A stretch of DNA of 35,879 nucleotides, from the NCBI GenBank assembly GCA_031284165.1, contig JAITAK010000013.1, forward strand, positions 1 through 35,879. Direction: 5' to 3'. The translations under genes were made by a program, and so were the position numbers. Below the pieces are notes generated by a model. The model worked only from the letters and a program-made list of their open reading frames with translations. It had not been told where the DNA came from and did not search any database. Of this stretch, positions 7,722 to 16,278 are shown one piece after another; the stretch's first letter is position 1; every line of letters begins with the position of its first letter. This DNA comes from Puniceicoccales bacterium. Its GTDB lineage: Bacteria > Verrucomicrobiota > Verrucomicrobiia > Opitutales > LL51.

Positions 7722-8879
7722 CTAACCCAGTAATTGATGCATATATTTTTCCCCCATTTTTAGCATTTTTGGCACGCGAATTTTTTTAGGAAATTTGAGG
7801 GTAATTGTTGTCCCCGAATTTTCTTGAGAGGCAATGGCAATTGTTGCTCCATGGTCTCTTAAAATGCGCTGTACGATGAACATGCCTAAACCGGTACCAT
7901 TTTCCTTAGAAGTGCAAAAAGGTTCAAAAATTTTTCCCACATATTCTGCGGGAATTCCCTTTCCGCTATCGATAAATTTCAAAATGACGTGGTCATCATC
8001 CGTTGAAGCGACGATGAGGAGTTGTTTTTTCGCAGACATCGCTTCCATGGCATTTTTGATGATGTTGAAAAATACTTGCTTAATCTGATCTATATCTGCC
8101 CATACGGTAGGTATTTCCCCTTTGATCGCCATTTTTACTTTAATAGCGGCGTTATTTAATTCTGGAGTGAGAAACTTTATGGTGAAATTGAGCAATTCTA
8201 ACAGATTTGCATTCGTGAAGTTGGGCACTACAGGACGTACGGCTTGCAAAAAATTTTTGATAATCCCATGCAGACGAGCGACTTCTTGCTTGCAAACGGT
8301 TAAAGCTTCTGCGGTTCCCGAAAAATTCCGCTCCTCAATAAATGAGTGCAATATTTCCAATTGTAAATTGATCGAATTGAGTGGATTACCTATTTCATGG
8401 GCAACGCCTGCGGATAGGAGTAAAATAGAGTTAGTCCGTTCATCTTCGATTTCGGTTTTTTTCTGTTCTAAGGCCTGGGTAACATCCGAAAATACACAAA
8501 TAATTTGTACCTCCTCGTCTCCAATAAAAGGTACGGAATAAAATTTCAGGAACTTTTCTGTAGGATAAGTGAGATGTAATTCGGCAGTAGTGGCTTTTTT
8601 CTTCATCTGACCGACATTGATCTGACGAACAAGCTCGGGAACGCATTTCCAGAAAATCATATTGCGCAGATTGCCCATGTTAAGCATTTTTTCTGCGCTA
8701 TCGTTAATGAGTAAGACGTAGCCGTCGTATCCGATCATCACGATACCATCCTTAATGATATTAATGACCTTCTCAAATACCTCCTTTTGTTTGTAAAATT
8801 TTCGGACCAATGAAACTAAAGTCGCATGATCGAGTTGATCAATGCGCTCTAGCAGATACGCCAATGTTTGCGTTTTCAT
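7722..8879 (-). CDS. Soluble PAS-domain sensor histidine kinase (NtrB/AtoS-like)
   Basis: A two-component sensor kinase of 385 residues, from the ATG at 8879; a GTG at 8900 is an alternative. I prefer the ATG because an AAAGAG Shine-Dalgarno-like element precedes it at a fitting distance. No membrane segment or signal peptide is visible, so it should sense a cytoplasmic cue. A PAS domain (about 35-135; DGIVMIGYDGYVLLINDSAE) is followed by the HisKA H-box AGVAHEIGNPLNSI with phosphoacceptor H161. The ATPase domain has the N-box NIIKNAMEAM, G1-box DSGKGIP, F-box IFEPF and G2-box GTGLGMFIV. The HEIGNPL form resembles NtrB-type kinases. It lies about 70 bases after rplQ on the same strand and may be the last gene of that transcript. 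No response regulator is adjacent, so the partner and signal are unknown. Confidence 0.93.
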   Translation of the reverse strand: MKTQTLAYLLERIDQLDHATLVSLVRKFYKQKEVFEKVINIIKDGIVMIGYDGYVLLINDSAEKMLNMGNLRNMIFWKCVPELVRQINVGQMKKKATTAELHLTYPTEKFLKFYSVPFIGDEEVQIICVFSDVTQALEQKKTEIEDERTNSILLLSAGVAHEIGNPLNSINLQLEILHSFIEERNFSGTAEALTVCKQEVARLHGIIKNFLQAVRPVVPNFTNANLLELLNFTIKFLTPELNNAAIKVKMAIKGEIPTVWADIDQIKQVFFNIIKNAMEAMSAKKQLLIVASTDDDHVILKFIDSGKGIPAEYVGKIFEPFCTSKENGTGLGMFIVQRILRDHGATIAIASQENSGTTITLKFPKKIRVPKMLKMGEKYMHQLLG

Positions 8880-8948
8880 TGCAAAAAGCTCTTTAACCAC
8901 GCTTTCGGCGTTGTTTTTAAGGTCTTCAAAGACCGTGCAAAAACGCGA

Positions 8949-9416
8949 CTAAGCTTCCTGGGCAACAAGTTCCACAGAGGTGACAGATTGCGTTTTTTTC
9001 GCTCTTCTTTTTTTCGATTTTCTATAGCCTGTATCGTTAGCCGCCACAAATTCAATGATAGCCATTTTACTGGCATCTCCTTTGCGCGGCAGCAATTTAT
9101 AGATACGTGCATATCCTCCATTGCGCTTTAAAAACTCAGATACCTTCTCATCGAATAATTGATGAACGGAGGAAACGCGGTGCAGACGCTCTAAAGCTAA
9201 GCGACGGAAATGTAATTTCTGTTCTACCGCACTCGCTTGTGCTGCTTTTTTAGCTAAAGTGATCATTTTCTCCACGAAAGGTCTCAATGCTTTCGCTTTC
9301 GCAAGTGTAGTTTCAATTTTTCCGTGTTCGATCAATGCCGAAGCTAAATTCGCAAGTAGCATCTGCCGATGCTCCTTTTTTACACCTAAAATATGATGAT
9401 GTTTTCCATGCCGCAT
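8949..9416 (-). CDS. rplQ: 50S ribosomal protein L17
   Basis: L17 sits near the polypeptide exit tunnel of the large subunit. The start MRHGKHHHILGVKKEHRQML matches the family signature, and the core to about residue 120 ends with the conserved GGYARIYKL. At 155 residues it is longer than the usual 115-130 because of a basic tail rich in Lys/Arg and Ser/Thr (RKSKKRRAKKTQ) plus a short hydrophilic end. It is the last ribosomal gene of the alpha block, 29 bases after rpoA. Confidence 0.97.
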   Translation of the reverse strand: MRHGKHHHILGVKKEHRQMLLANLASALIEHGKIETTLAKAKALRPFVEKMITLAKKAAQASAVEQKLHFRRLALERLHRVSSVHQLFDEKVSEFLKRNGGYARIYKLLPRKGDASKMAIIEFVAANDTGYRKSKKRRAKKTQSVTSVELVAQEA

Positions 9417-9445
9417 TTTAATTCCTTTCGTTAAAATTTAATCTT

Positions 9446-10429
9446 TTAATTCAACATGCGCTCATCGATCTTCATTCCTAAAGATAAACCGAGCTCTTCC
9501 AATTTATTTTTAATTTCCGTTAGAGATTTTTTTCCGAAGTTGCGATAGCGCAACATTTCATTTTCACTTTTCACGACCAGTTTGCCGACCGTTGCAATAT
9601 TAGCGTTATTCAAACAGTTTGCTGCACGCACAGAAAGTTCAATTTCGTTGACACTCATATTCAGAAGCATTCTCAAGCGATTTTGTTCATCACTTGCCTC
9701 GCGCACTCCATCTTCGAACTCGACCATCTCATTATTAATCGAATCGAAAACATCCAAATGGCGTTTTAAAATAGCGATAGAATCTTTCAAAGCATTTTCT
9801 GGAGAGACACGACCATCGGTCCAAATTTCTAAGATCAACTTATCAAAATCGGTCATTTGGCCTACGCGTGTATCCTCGACAGAATAACGCGCCAATTTTA
9901 CAGGACTGTAAAGAGCATCAATGGGAATAATGCCGATATCCGTTGTAAATTTTCGATCATCGGCTAAAGCATAACCGCGACCAATTTCCGCTTTCATTTC
10001 AATAACAAGGCGGCGTTTTTCATTAATTGTACAGATGAGCTGATCAGGATTGACAATTTCGATGGGTACTGGGCTTGCGATATCTGAAGCCATCACTTTT
10101 CCTTCCCGCTCTACATCAATCGTCAAATTTAACGTATCCCGCGAACTAGATTTTAATAGGACCTTTTTCAAATTCAGTACGATATTCGCTACGTCTTCGA
10201 CCACCCCGGGTATCGATTGAAATTCATGGGCAACACCCGTAATTTTTACCGAAGAAATTGCTACACCTTCTATCGATCCTAAAAGTACCCTTCGCAGGGA
10301 ATTACCGATGCTGTGCCCATAGCCAGATTCAAAAGGTTCGGCAACAAACATTCCATAGGTATCCGTTGCCGTCTCTTCAATGCGAACCATTTTTTTAGGC
10401 AGTTCAAATTTTCCTAAACGTCTAACCAT
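9446..10429 (-). CDS. rpoA: DNA-directed RNA polymerase subunit alpha
   Basis: The alpha dimer is the assembly platform of RNA polymerase, and its C-terminal domain contacts UP elements and activators. The 327 residues have the normal length. The N-terminal assembly domain includes FESGYGHSIGNSLRRVLL, the dimer-interface signature. The C-terminal domain includes SVRAANCLNNANI, with the DNA-contacting Arg (E. coli R265), and RNFGKKSLTEIKNKLEELGL. It lies between rpsD and rplQ as in the classic alpha operon, 12 bases after rpsD. Confidence 0.98.
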   Translation of the reverse strand: MVRRLGKFELPKKMVRIEETATDTYGMFVAEPFESGYGHSIGNSLRRVLLGSIEGVAISSVKITGVAHEFQSIPGVVEDVANIVLNLKKVLLKSSSRDTLNLTIDVEREGKVMASDIASPVPIEIVNPDQLICTINEKRRLVIEMKAEIGRGYALADDRKFTTDIGIIPIDALYSPVKLARYSVEDTRVGQMTDFDKLILEIWTDGRVSPENALKDSIAILKRHLDVFDSINNEMVEFEDGVREASDEQNRLRMLLNMSVNEIELSVRAANCLNNANIATVGKLVVKSENEMLRYRNFGKKSLTEIKNKLEELGLSLGMKIDERMLN

Positions 10430-10441
10430 AACAACTCAATC

Positions 10442-11050
10442 TTAACGACTATAAAATTCCACGATTAATTGGCCATTGATTTTTTGTTCCAATTCTTCCG
10501 CAATCGGTGCGCGCTCAATTTTCCCTTTTAACGTGACGGTATCCAGTGTAATCCAAGTGGGGAGCGTTCGATAGCGACAATCATCGATACTCTGCATCAC
10601 TAAGCGCTTCGAAGTATCACGTTCATTAGTCCCAATCACGATGCCACTTGCACAGCTATAGCTGGGGATATCCACTTTGCTTCCATTGACCGTAATGTGG
10701 CCATGGCAAACCAATTGACGTGCAGCACGGCGCGTCCTTGCGAATCCCAGTAAATAGACGACGCTATCCAAGCGCATTTCTAGCATGCGCAAAAACTGTT
10801 CACTAGTTACGCCGCGTTTCGATTTTGCCATATCGAATGTCAATCGAAACTGTTTTTCCGTTAAACCATACATAAAACGCAACTTTTGCTTTTCATTGAG
10901 ACCCATTCCGTACTCCGAAACCTTGCGGCGTAAACGGGGACCATGGATTCCTGGGAAGTAGGGTTTGCGTTCAACAGCTTTACATGGGGGAAAGATCTCA
11001 CAATTGAAACGCCGATTAATTCTAGCTTTAGGACCTATATAACGAGACAT
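10442..11050 (-). CDS. rpsD: 30S ribosomal protein S4
   Basis: S4 nucleates 30S assembly by binding the 5' domain of 16S rRNA and represses its own operon in many bacteria. It has 202 residues, the usual length. The S4 RNA-binding domain (about 90-155) includes MRLDSVVYLLGFARTRRAARQ and HGHITVNG. The N-terminus lacks the four-cysteine zinc motif of C+ S4 proteins; only C17 and C23 occur there. The gene precedes rpoA and follows rpsK. Confidence 0.97.
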   Translation of the reverse strand: MSRYIGPKARINRRFNCEIFPPCKAVERKPYFPGIHGPRLRRKVSEYGMGLNEKQKLRFMYGLTEKQFRLTFDMAKSKRGVTSEQFLRMLEMRLDSVVYLLGFARTRRAARQLVCHGHITVNGSKVDIPSYSCASGIVIGTNERDTSKRLVMQSIDDCRYRTLPTWITLDTVTLKGKIERAPIAEELEQKINGQLIVEFYSR

Positions 11051-11068
11051 AGTTTTCGAAATTTAAAA

Positions 11069-11566
11069 TTATATTCTCCTACGTTTACGGGGGCGACAAC
11101 CATTATGAGGTACTGGGGTTGTGTCCGTAATAGTATTGACCGTTAAACCCAGAGACTGAAGTGCGCGAATGGCTGCATCTCGTCCCATACCGGGTCCTTT
11201 AACTCGAACTTCGAGTTCTTTGAGGCCATGAGAAATAGCGACGCGACCTGCTTCTTGCGTTACGACTTGTGCTGCATAGGCTGTTGATTTCCTCGAGCCA
11301 CGAAAATTACATTTCCCAGAACTGGACCAAGAAATAACATTTCCCCGTAGATCCGTAAAACAGACTTTTGTATTATTAAAAGTTGCTAAGATGCTACAAA
11401 TACCATGAGCAATATTCTTACTATTTTTAGCCCTGCGAATTTTAACATCTGCATCTTCATTGCCCAAAATATCTTGGACTGATTCCTTAGGTTTGTCGAC
11501 CAAACCCTCCGCTCCTTCAGATGAGGGTATATTTTTCTCCACCGAATCTTCTGCCATAGTCATCAT
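11069..11566 (-). CDS. rpsK: 30S ribosomal protein S11 with acidic N-terminal extension
   Basis: S11 forms part of the platform that holds the mRNA Shine-Dalgarno helix. The core (about 50-165) contains [42 protein letters not shown] and the basic tail [10 protein letters not shown]. At 165 residues it is about 35 longer than usual because of an acidic, Ser/Glu/Asp-rich N-terminal segment. The start ATG at 11566 overlaps the rpsM stop (ATGA), which suggests translational coupling; further in-frame ATGs at 11563 and 11557 only shorten the extension by one to three residues. Confidence 0.96.
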   Translation of the reverse strand: MMTMAEDSVEKNIPSSEGAEGLVDKPKESVQDILGNEDADVKIRRAKNSKNIAHGICSILATFNNTKVCFTDLRGNVISWSSSGKCNFRGSRKSTAYAAQVVTQEAGRVAISHGLKELEVRVKGPGMGRDAAIRALQSLGLTVNTITDTTPVPHNGCRPRKRRRI

Positions 11567-11937
11567 TTCTTTTTAATCACACCAATTGTCTTCCTTGCGC
11601 CCTTGCGCGTGCGTGCATTGGTCGAGGTCCTTTGACCACGAACGGGCAATCCACGGGAATGGCGAATCCCTCGATAACACTTAATCGCCTGTAAGCGCTT
11701 CAAATTCGAAGCAATTTCACGGCGCAAGTCTCCTTCGATTTTCCATCCATTTTCGATAATAACAGCAGTAATTTTATTGATATTTTCTTCCGTTAAATCC
11801 TGTGCCCTCATGTCTGGATTAAGACTAGTTTGTTCTACAATGAGATCGGCGCGACAAGGTCCGATGCCGTAGACGTATCTCAGCGCATAAGGCAACTTCT
11901 TATTATTAGGAATATCTACTCCAATTAAACGCGGCAT
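11563..11937 (-). CDS. rpsM: 30S ribosomal protein S13
   Basis: S13 lies in the 30S head and bridges to the large subunit and P-site tRNA. It has 124 residues, normal for the family. It starts [21 protein letters not shown] and carries the helix-two-turn-helix [11 protein letters not shown] and the C-terminal [22 protein letters not shown] signature followed by a Lys-rich tail. The stop overlaps the rpsK start. The 44 bases between map and rpsM are too short for infA or rpmJ, which usually lie here. Confidence 0.97.
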   Translation of the reverse strand: MPRLIGVDIPNNKKLPYALRYVYGIGPCRADLIVEQTSLNPDMRAQDLTEENINKITAVIIENGWKIEGDLRREIASNLKRLQAIKCYRGIRHSRGLPVRGQRTSTNARTRKGARKTIGVIKKK

Positions 11938-11981
11938 AATTATTTATTTTTTATAAATTGTTCTACTCACTTTTTTGAAAA

Positions 11982-12749
11982 TCATTTTTTTAACAAAGTC
12001 AAGATCTCTGGCAGACCATCCGTAATTAAAACAGTATGTTCACAATGGGAAGCCCATTGGCCATCTGCAGTTCGTATGGTCCAGCCGTCGGCATCTACTG
12101 AAATTTTAGGGGTGCCCAATGTAAACATCGGCTCGATAGCTAACGTCATCCCCGCTTTTAACTCCGGACCCTCTCCTGCGATACCATAATTCGGAACCTC
12201 AGGAGCCTCATGCATCGCTTGCCCAATACCGTGACCGATTAATTCGCGAACGACGCCAAATCCGTTTTCATCGGCCAAACGCTGTATCGCTGCCGAAATA
12301 TGTCCCACACGGTGACCAGCAACCGCAGCCGCAATCCCTGCGGCCAATGCCTGCTGCGTCACCTCGATTAAATGCTGAATTTCTGGCTTAATCGCTCCTA
12401 CGGCTACAGTTCGCGTATTATCGCCGACAAAACCATCGACGCGCATTGCCAAATCGACGCTAATGATATCGCCTTCGCGGAGTTTCTTTTTAGCCGAAGG
12501 TAATCCATGAACGATTTCGTCGTTAATAGAGAAACATCCATAGCCGGGGAAAATTTTTTTCCCCGAACGAAATCCCAAGGTAGTACTTTCCGCTCCATGG
12601 CGTTTCATCGCTTCCTTGGTCAAATCATCTAAATCCGCTGTCGAAACCCCAACGGCAATCTGCGAACAAACTTCATCCAGTACTAATGCGGCAACAGCAC
12701 CTACGCGGCGCATTTTTTCAATTTCTACTGAATTTTTGATAGGAATCAT
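11982..12749 (-). CDS. map: Type I methionine aminopeptidase
   Basis: MetAP removes the initiator Met from nascent proteins whose second residue is small. The 255 residues match the short bacterial type Ia form. All metal ligands are visible: D99 and D110 (DLAMRVDGFVGDNT), H173 (GHGIGQAMHEAP), E206 (AIEPMF) and E237 (CEHTVLI), with catalytic H81 (IVHGLP). These are offset by two from E. coli MetAP. It follows secY by six bases, the common spc-operon position, although adk, which usually separates them, is missing. Confidence 0.98.
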   Translation of the reverse strand: MIPIKNSVEIEKMRRVGAVAALVLDEVCSQIAVGVSTADLDDLTKEAMKRHGAESTTLGFRSGKKIFPGYGCFSINDEIVHGLPSAKKKLREGDIISVDLAMRVDGFVGDNTRTVAVGAIKPEIQHLIEVTQQALAAGIAAAVAGHRVGHISAAIQRLADENGFGVVRELIGHGIGQAMHEAPEVPNYGIAGEGPELKAGMTLAIEPMFTLGTPKISVDADGWTIRTADGQWASHCEHTVLITDGLPEILTLLKK

Positions 12750-12755
12750 ATGAAT

Positions 12756-14249
12756 TTATTTCAACAACCAAGCGACGATTCCTATCATTCCCAATCCCGC
12801 TAAAATTAAAAATACAATTTTGATTTTCTTTAAGGAGTCTACAGCTTCTGAAAAACTCAGCGTTTCTTTAAATCCCCGCGAACGCATTTTCCCTTTCTGC
12901 AAAAATCCGTCATAATTGCGTTCCAATAACTGTACTTCCATCTGACGCATCGTATCTAAAATGACCCCTACCGTAATAAGCGTTCCTGTACCACCGAAAA
13001 ACATCGAAATAGTATAAGGAATTCCAAAGGAAATCGAAATCAAATCCGGTAGCAGGGCAACAATAGTCAGAAAAATCGCTCCTGCAAGGGTCAGACGTGT
13101 CATTGAGAAATCAAGAAAATTGGCCGTATCGCTTCCAGGACGTACCCCGGGAACATAACCACCGCTCTTCTTTAAATCTTCCGCAATTTGCATAGGCTTA
13201 AACATAATTGAAACCCAAAAATAACTGAAACATAGGATCAGCGTTCCGTAAATTATGTAAAACACCGTCGATCCATGCATCAGAGCATTTGCAATTTTTA
13301 TGCAAAAGGGCACATTCCACGCCCCCGCAATGTAAGTAAAAATTTGCTGCGGAAACATAATGAGCGTACTTGCAAAAATCACGGGCATTACCCCTGCGTA
13401 ATTGACCTTCAAAGGAAGAAAAGAACTCTGTCCCCCTATCATCTTCCGACCTACAACGCGACGCGCATATTGTACTGGAATTTTTCGCGTGGCTTGCGTT
13501 ACCGCCACCATACTATAAATAACGACTATCAACAGGGTCAACATCAACAATAAGTGCGGTGTGCCGACGATAGAAGCATCTACACCCACCGGTTTAGTAA
13601 ACATCTCTATCAATTGAATGACAGCGCCAGGTAACGAAGATAAAATACCCACCGTAATGAGCAATGAAACTCCATTGCCAATGCCCAATTGAGTGATGCG
13701 ATCGCCAATCCAAGTGAGGATCATCGTCCCTGCCGTTAGAATAACGGTCGAATTGAATAAGAACCATCCTCGATTCATGATCACAATATCGCCATAAACA
13801 GATCGATCAAACCCTGGAAAAATTTTCTCCGGATAATTCGAAAGCGCCAAAACTAATAATATTCCCTGAATTAAACAGATCAGTAATGTCAAATAGCGTG
13901 TATATTGCGCAATTCTCTGTCGTCCATCCTGTTCGCGCTGAATCCGCGCGACACTAGGGGCGACGGCTGCCAGCAACTGTAAAATAATCGAGGCACTGAT
14001 GTAGGGCATAACGCCTAAGCCAAAAATAGCTCCCTTTAAAAAAGCGCCTCCCGTAAACATGTTATACATCCCAACTAAATTATTGCCCGAGCCGCGTTGC
14101 ATTGAAAAAAAATCGTGCAATGGCTTTGGATCCAATCCCGGTAAAGGAATACTTGCCCCAATACGTGCTATAAATAGTAAGGCAAACGTAATAACCAATT
14201 TATTACGTAATTCCTGTATTTTTAAACAATTAAAAAATGCCGCAAACAT
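12756..14249 (-). CDS. secY: Protein translocase subunit SecY (long form)
   Basis: SecY forms the membrane channel of the Sec translocon. The N-terminal region shows RNKLVITFALLFIARIGASIPLPG and the conserved plug/TM2 segment MYNMFTGGAFLKGAIFGLG, then the TM3 ISASIILQLL signature. The C-terminal region ends with TMRQMEVQLLERNYDGFL plus an additional tail with a final hydrophobic helix. At 497 residues it is some 60 longer than E. coli SecY. The extra length is partly an insertion after the fourth membrane segment (around SNYPEKIFPGFDRSVYGD) and partly the C-terminal tail. It lies between rplO and map, five bases after rplO. Confidence 0.98.
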   Translation of the reverse strand: MFAAFFNCLKIQELRNKLVITFALLFIARIGASIPLPGLDPKPLHDFFSMQRGSGNNLVGMYNMFTGGAFLKGAIFGLGVMPYISASIILQLLAAVAPSVARIQREQDGRQRIAQYTRYLTLLICLIQGILLVLALSNYPEKIFPGFDRSVYGDIVIMNRGWFLFNSTVILTAGTMILTWIGDRITQLGIGNGVSLLITVGILSSLPGAVIQLIEMFTKPVGVDASIVGTPHLLLMLTLLIVVIYSMVAVTQATRKIPVQYARRVVGRKMIGGQSSFLPLKVNYAGVMPVIFASTLIMFPQQIFTYIAGAWNVPFCIKIANALMHGSTVFYIIYGTLILCFSYFWVSIMFKPMQIAEDLKKSGGYVPGVRPGSDTANFLDFSMTRLTLAGAIFLTIVALLPDLISISFGIPYTISMFFGGTGTLITVGVILDTMRQMEVQLLERNYDGFLQKGKMRSRGFKETLSFSEAVDSLKKIKIVFLILAGLGMIGIVAWLLK

Positions 14250-14254
14250 GGATC

Positions 14255-14707
14255 TTAACTTTTCGCCACTTCGACCACAACCCCACCGGACGCTTCAATT
14301 TTTCGCTTAGCACTTTCAGAAAATTTATCTGCGATAATTTTTACCGGTTTGGTCAATGTTCCTCGACCTAAAATTTTAACAAAAGTTTCACTTGATCTGA
14401 CAATATCGTGTTTCACCAAAATATTCCGATCAATTTCGGCGTAATTTTCCATTGTCGCAAGTCTTTCTAAAACTTCGAGGTTAACCCCTACAAAACGCAA
14501 TGTAAATACGCTATTTCCAAAACCTCGCTTAGGTAAGCGACGATAGTAAGGAATGCCGGAGCAACAAGGCGCCGGAGTATAACCGGAACGTGCATTTCCT
14601 CCTTTATGGCCACGCCCTGCCGTTCCTCCACAACCACTTCCCTGACCTCGACCCCGACGCTTGGTCTGTCGATTGGACCCAACCTTAACTAAATTATATA
14701 ATTTCAC
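14255..14707 (-). CDS. rplO: 50S ribosomal protein L15
   Basis: L15 is a late-assembly large-subunit protein. Its Gly/Arg-rich N-terminus (RQTKRRGRGQGSGCGGTAGRGHKG) and the PYYRRLPKRGF motif are typical; the length of 150 residues is normal. The start is GTG (14705-14707), preceded by an AGAGGAA Shine-Dalgarno. It overlaps the stop of an 18-residue micro-ORF as GTGA, which hints at translational coupling. Confidence 0.97.
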   Translation of the reverse strand: MKLYNLVKVGSNRQTKRRGRGQGSGCGGTAGRGHKGGNARSGYTPAPCCSGIPYYRRLPKRGFGNSVFTLRFVGVNLEVLERLATMENYAEIDRNILVKHDIVRSSETFVKILGRGTLTKPVKIIADKFSESAKRKIEASGGVVVEVAKS

Positions 14708-14801
14708 ACCAATTCCTCTTGATTATTGATTAATTTAAATACAACGCTATGATATTTCATTTCTCCTTAATTTTCACTGAATAGACCGAGCGCAATATCA
14801 T
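14704..14801 (-). other. Two overlapping micro-ORFs in the rpmD slot, possible L30 remnant
   Basis: The 97 bases between rpsE and rplO, where rpmD (L30, about 180 bases) normally lies, hold two tiny frames. The first (14757-14801, 14 codons) reads MILRSVYSVKIKEK and has an AAAGGA Shine-Dalgarno four bases upstream. The second (14704-14760, 18 codons) reads MKYHSVVFKLINNQEELV. They overlap as ATGA, and the second overlaps the rplO start as GTGA. By eye, VMILRSVY resembles the first strand of L30 (ITLVRSVI), but the similarity is too short to prove descent. They may act only as coupling leaders. Confidence 0.35.
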
Positions 14802-14809
14802 AACGTCCT

Positions 14810-15352
14810 TTAATTTTTATCGGGCTGACCAAAGCGCAATGCCATGACCTCAGAATATGAGCGCAACTTACCTAACGCATTAAGTGTTGCTTGCACCATT
14901 GCAAAGGGATTATTGGATCCCATCGACTTTGACAGGACATCCGTAACGCCCAGTGCCTCCAAAATTAAACGAACACCTCCGCCAGCAACAACCCCTGTTC
15001 CCGGAGCCGCCGGCCGCAACATCACTCGACCACCATCGGAAACCCCAATGACATCATGGGGAACAGTATGGCCTGCGAGTGGGTAGCTCTTCAAATTTTT
15101 TTTCGCCTGTTCCACGGCTTTTTTTACCGCGTTTGGAGTTTCTTTAGCTTTGCCTAAACCGATACCTACGCGTCCTTTGCCATCGCCAACGACAACTAAG
15201 GCCGAAAACCCAAAACGCCGCCCACCTTTAACGACTTTCGCACAGCGATTGATAAAAACAACTTTATCAATGAAGCGCCCATATTCATCCTGGTCCGACA
15301 CTTTAGCCGCTGATCTATTTTGGCGATTAAACTCTAAATTAGTATTACCCAT
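14810..15352 (-). CDS. rpsE: 30S ribosomal protein S5
   Basis: S5 contributes to mRNA entry and decoding accuracy on the small subunit. The double-stranded-RNA-binding-like N-terminal domain has [20 protein letters not shown], and the second domain has [31 protein letters not shown]. The 180-residue length is slightly above E. coli's 167, with a short extra N-terminus before the S5 domain. It lies five bases after rplR. The usual downstream gene rpmD is missing. Confidence 0.97.
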   Translation of the reverse strand: MGNTNLEFNRQNRSAAKVSDQDEYGRFIDKVVFINRCAKVVKGGRRFGFSALVVVGDGKGRVGIGLGKAKETPNAVKKAVEQAKKNLKSYPLAGHTVPHDVIGVSDGGRVMLRPAAPGTGVVAGGGVRLILEALGVTDVLSKSMGSNNPFAMVQATLNALGKLRSYSEVMALRFGQPDKN

Positions 15353-15357
15353 AAAAA

Positions 15358-15717
15358 TTAGAACTTTAGCCCCATGTTACGAACAGAATCTGCAAATGCC
15401 TTTACTTTTCCATGGTAACGCTTCTTATCGCGATCAAAAACGACGGCAACGATTCCTGCATCAAGCGCCGCTTTGCCGAACAATTCTCCAAAAGAAGTTG
15501 TTTTAGAGATATTCGTCCCATAAGTTCCATTAGGTTTCTTAGCTACGGTCGACAAATACACCAACGTTCGTCCTGTATCGTCATCGATGCATTGAGCGTA
15601 AATGTGCTTACCACTAAAATGTAGCGATAAACGTGGCCGAGAAAGGGTCCCTAAAACCCCTTTGCGAATTCGCATTCTCCGCCGACACTGTAAATTTTTT
15701 TTGCGCTTAAGATTCAT
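15358..15717 (-). CDS. rplR: 50S ribosomal protein L18
   Basis: L18 binds 5S rRNA in the central protuberance. The 119 residues are of normal size. Recognisable parts are the basic N-terminus ([13 protein letters not shown]), [21 protein letters not shown] and the C-terminal [20 protein letters not shown]. It is placed between rplF and rpsE as in standard spc operons, 12 bases after rplF. Confidence 0.96.
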   Translation of the reverse strand: MNLKRKKNLQCRRRMRIRKGVLGTLSRPRLSLHFSGKHIYAQCIDDDTGRTLVYLSTVAKKPNGTYGTNISKTTSFGELFGKAALDAGIVAVVFDRDKKRYHGKVKAFADSVRNMGLKF

Positions 15718-15729
15718 ATATTGTGCTCG

Positions 15730-16269
15730 CTATTTCGCTGATTTTTTACCTTCCTTGCGGCGAACATACTCACCTGCAATGCGTACTCCTTTACCCTTAT
15801 AAGGTTCCATCGGATAGAAGCGCTTTATATCTGCCGCAACTTTTCCAACTAAAAATTTATCAACCCCTTCGACGTGAATTGCCGTATTATCTTTAATTGT
15901 CACTTTAACTTCACTGGGCACCGGGTAAAGTATAGGATGAGAACGCCCCAATGCCAAATCTAAAACATTTCCCTTTAAAATCGCTTTAAACCCCACACCT
16001 TGAATCTCCAAATCTTTGGCATAAGGTTTTTGCACTCCCTGCACCATGTTGTTAATAATCGAGCGCACTGTACCATGCATCGCACGAGCATGGCGCGAAT
16101 CGTCTTTTGGGAAAACTTCGATGACATGACCGTTGAACTTGATCTCTACGGAACGATCGAAGGATTGAGAAATACTTCCATTCACACCACTTACCGAAAC
16201 CGATTCCTCAGCCAAGGTTACTTTAACTTCCTGTGGAATAACTATGGGCAACTTTCCTATTCTACTCAT
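15730..16269 (-). CDS. rplF: 50S ribosomal protein L6
   Basis: L6 lies near the factor-binding site of the large subunit. It has 179 residues, like the family. It begins MSRIGKLPIVIPQEVKV and includes the mid-protein GVGFKAILKG with SHPILYPVP, and the C-terminal IKRFYPMEPYKGKGVRIAGE signature. It lies nine bases after rpsH and 12 before rplR. Confidence 0.97.
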   Translation of the reverse strand: MSRIGKLPIVIPQEVKVTLAEESVSVSGVNGSISQSFDRSVEIKFNGHVIEVFPKDDSRHARAMHGTVRSIINNMVQGVQKPYAKDLEIQGVGFKAILKGNVLDLALGRSHPILYPVPSEVKVTIKDNTAIHVEGVDKFLVGKVAADIKRFYPMEPYKGKGVRIAGEYVRRKEGKKSAK

Positions 16270-16278
16270 ACTTGCTCC

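Noticed and set aside
7685-7740. Bidirectional terminator between leuS and the kinase gene
   Set aside because: Only short imperfect inverted repeats (about five bases each arm) are visible, without T-runs on either side.
8122-8541. 139-codon open frame on the plus strand inside the histidine kinase gene
   Set aside because: It is antisense to the HisKA and PAS coding region, whose motifs are clear on the minus strand.
8921-8939. Small inverted repeat GGTCTT/AAGACC between rplQ and the kinase gene as a terminator
   Set aside because: The stem is only five to six base pairs with a tiny loop and no T-run on the minus strand.
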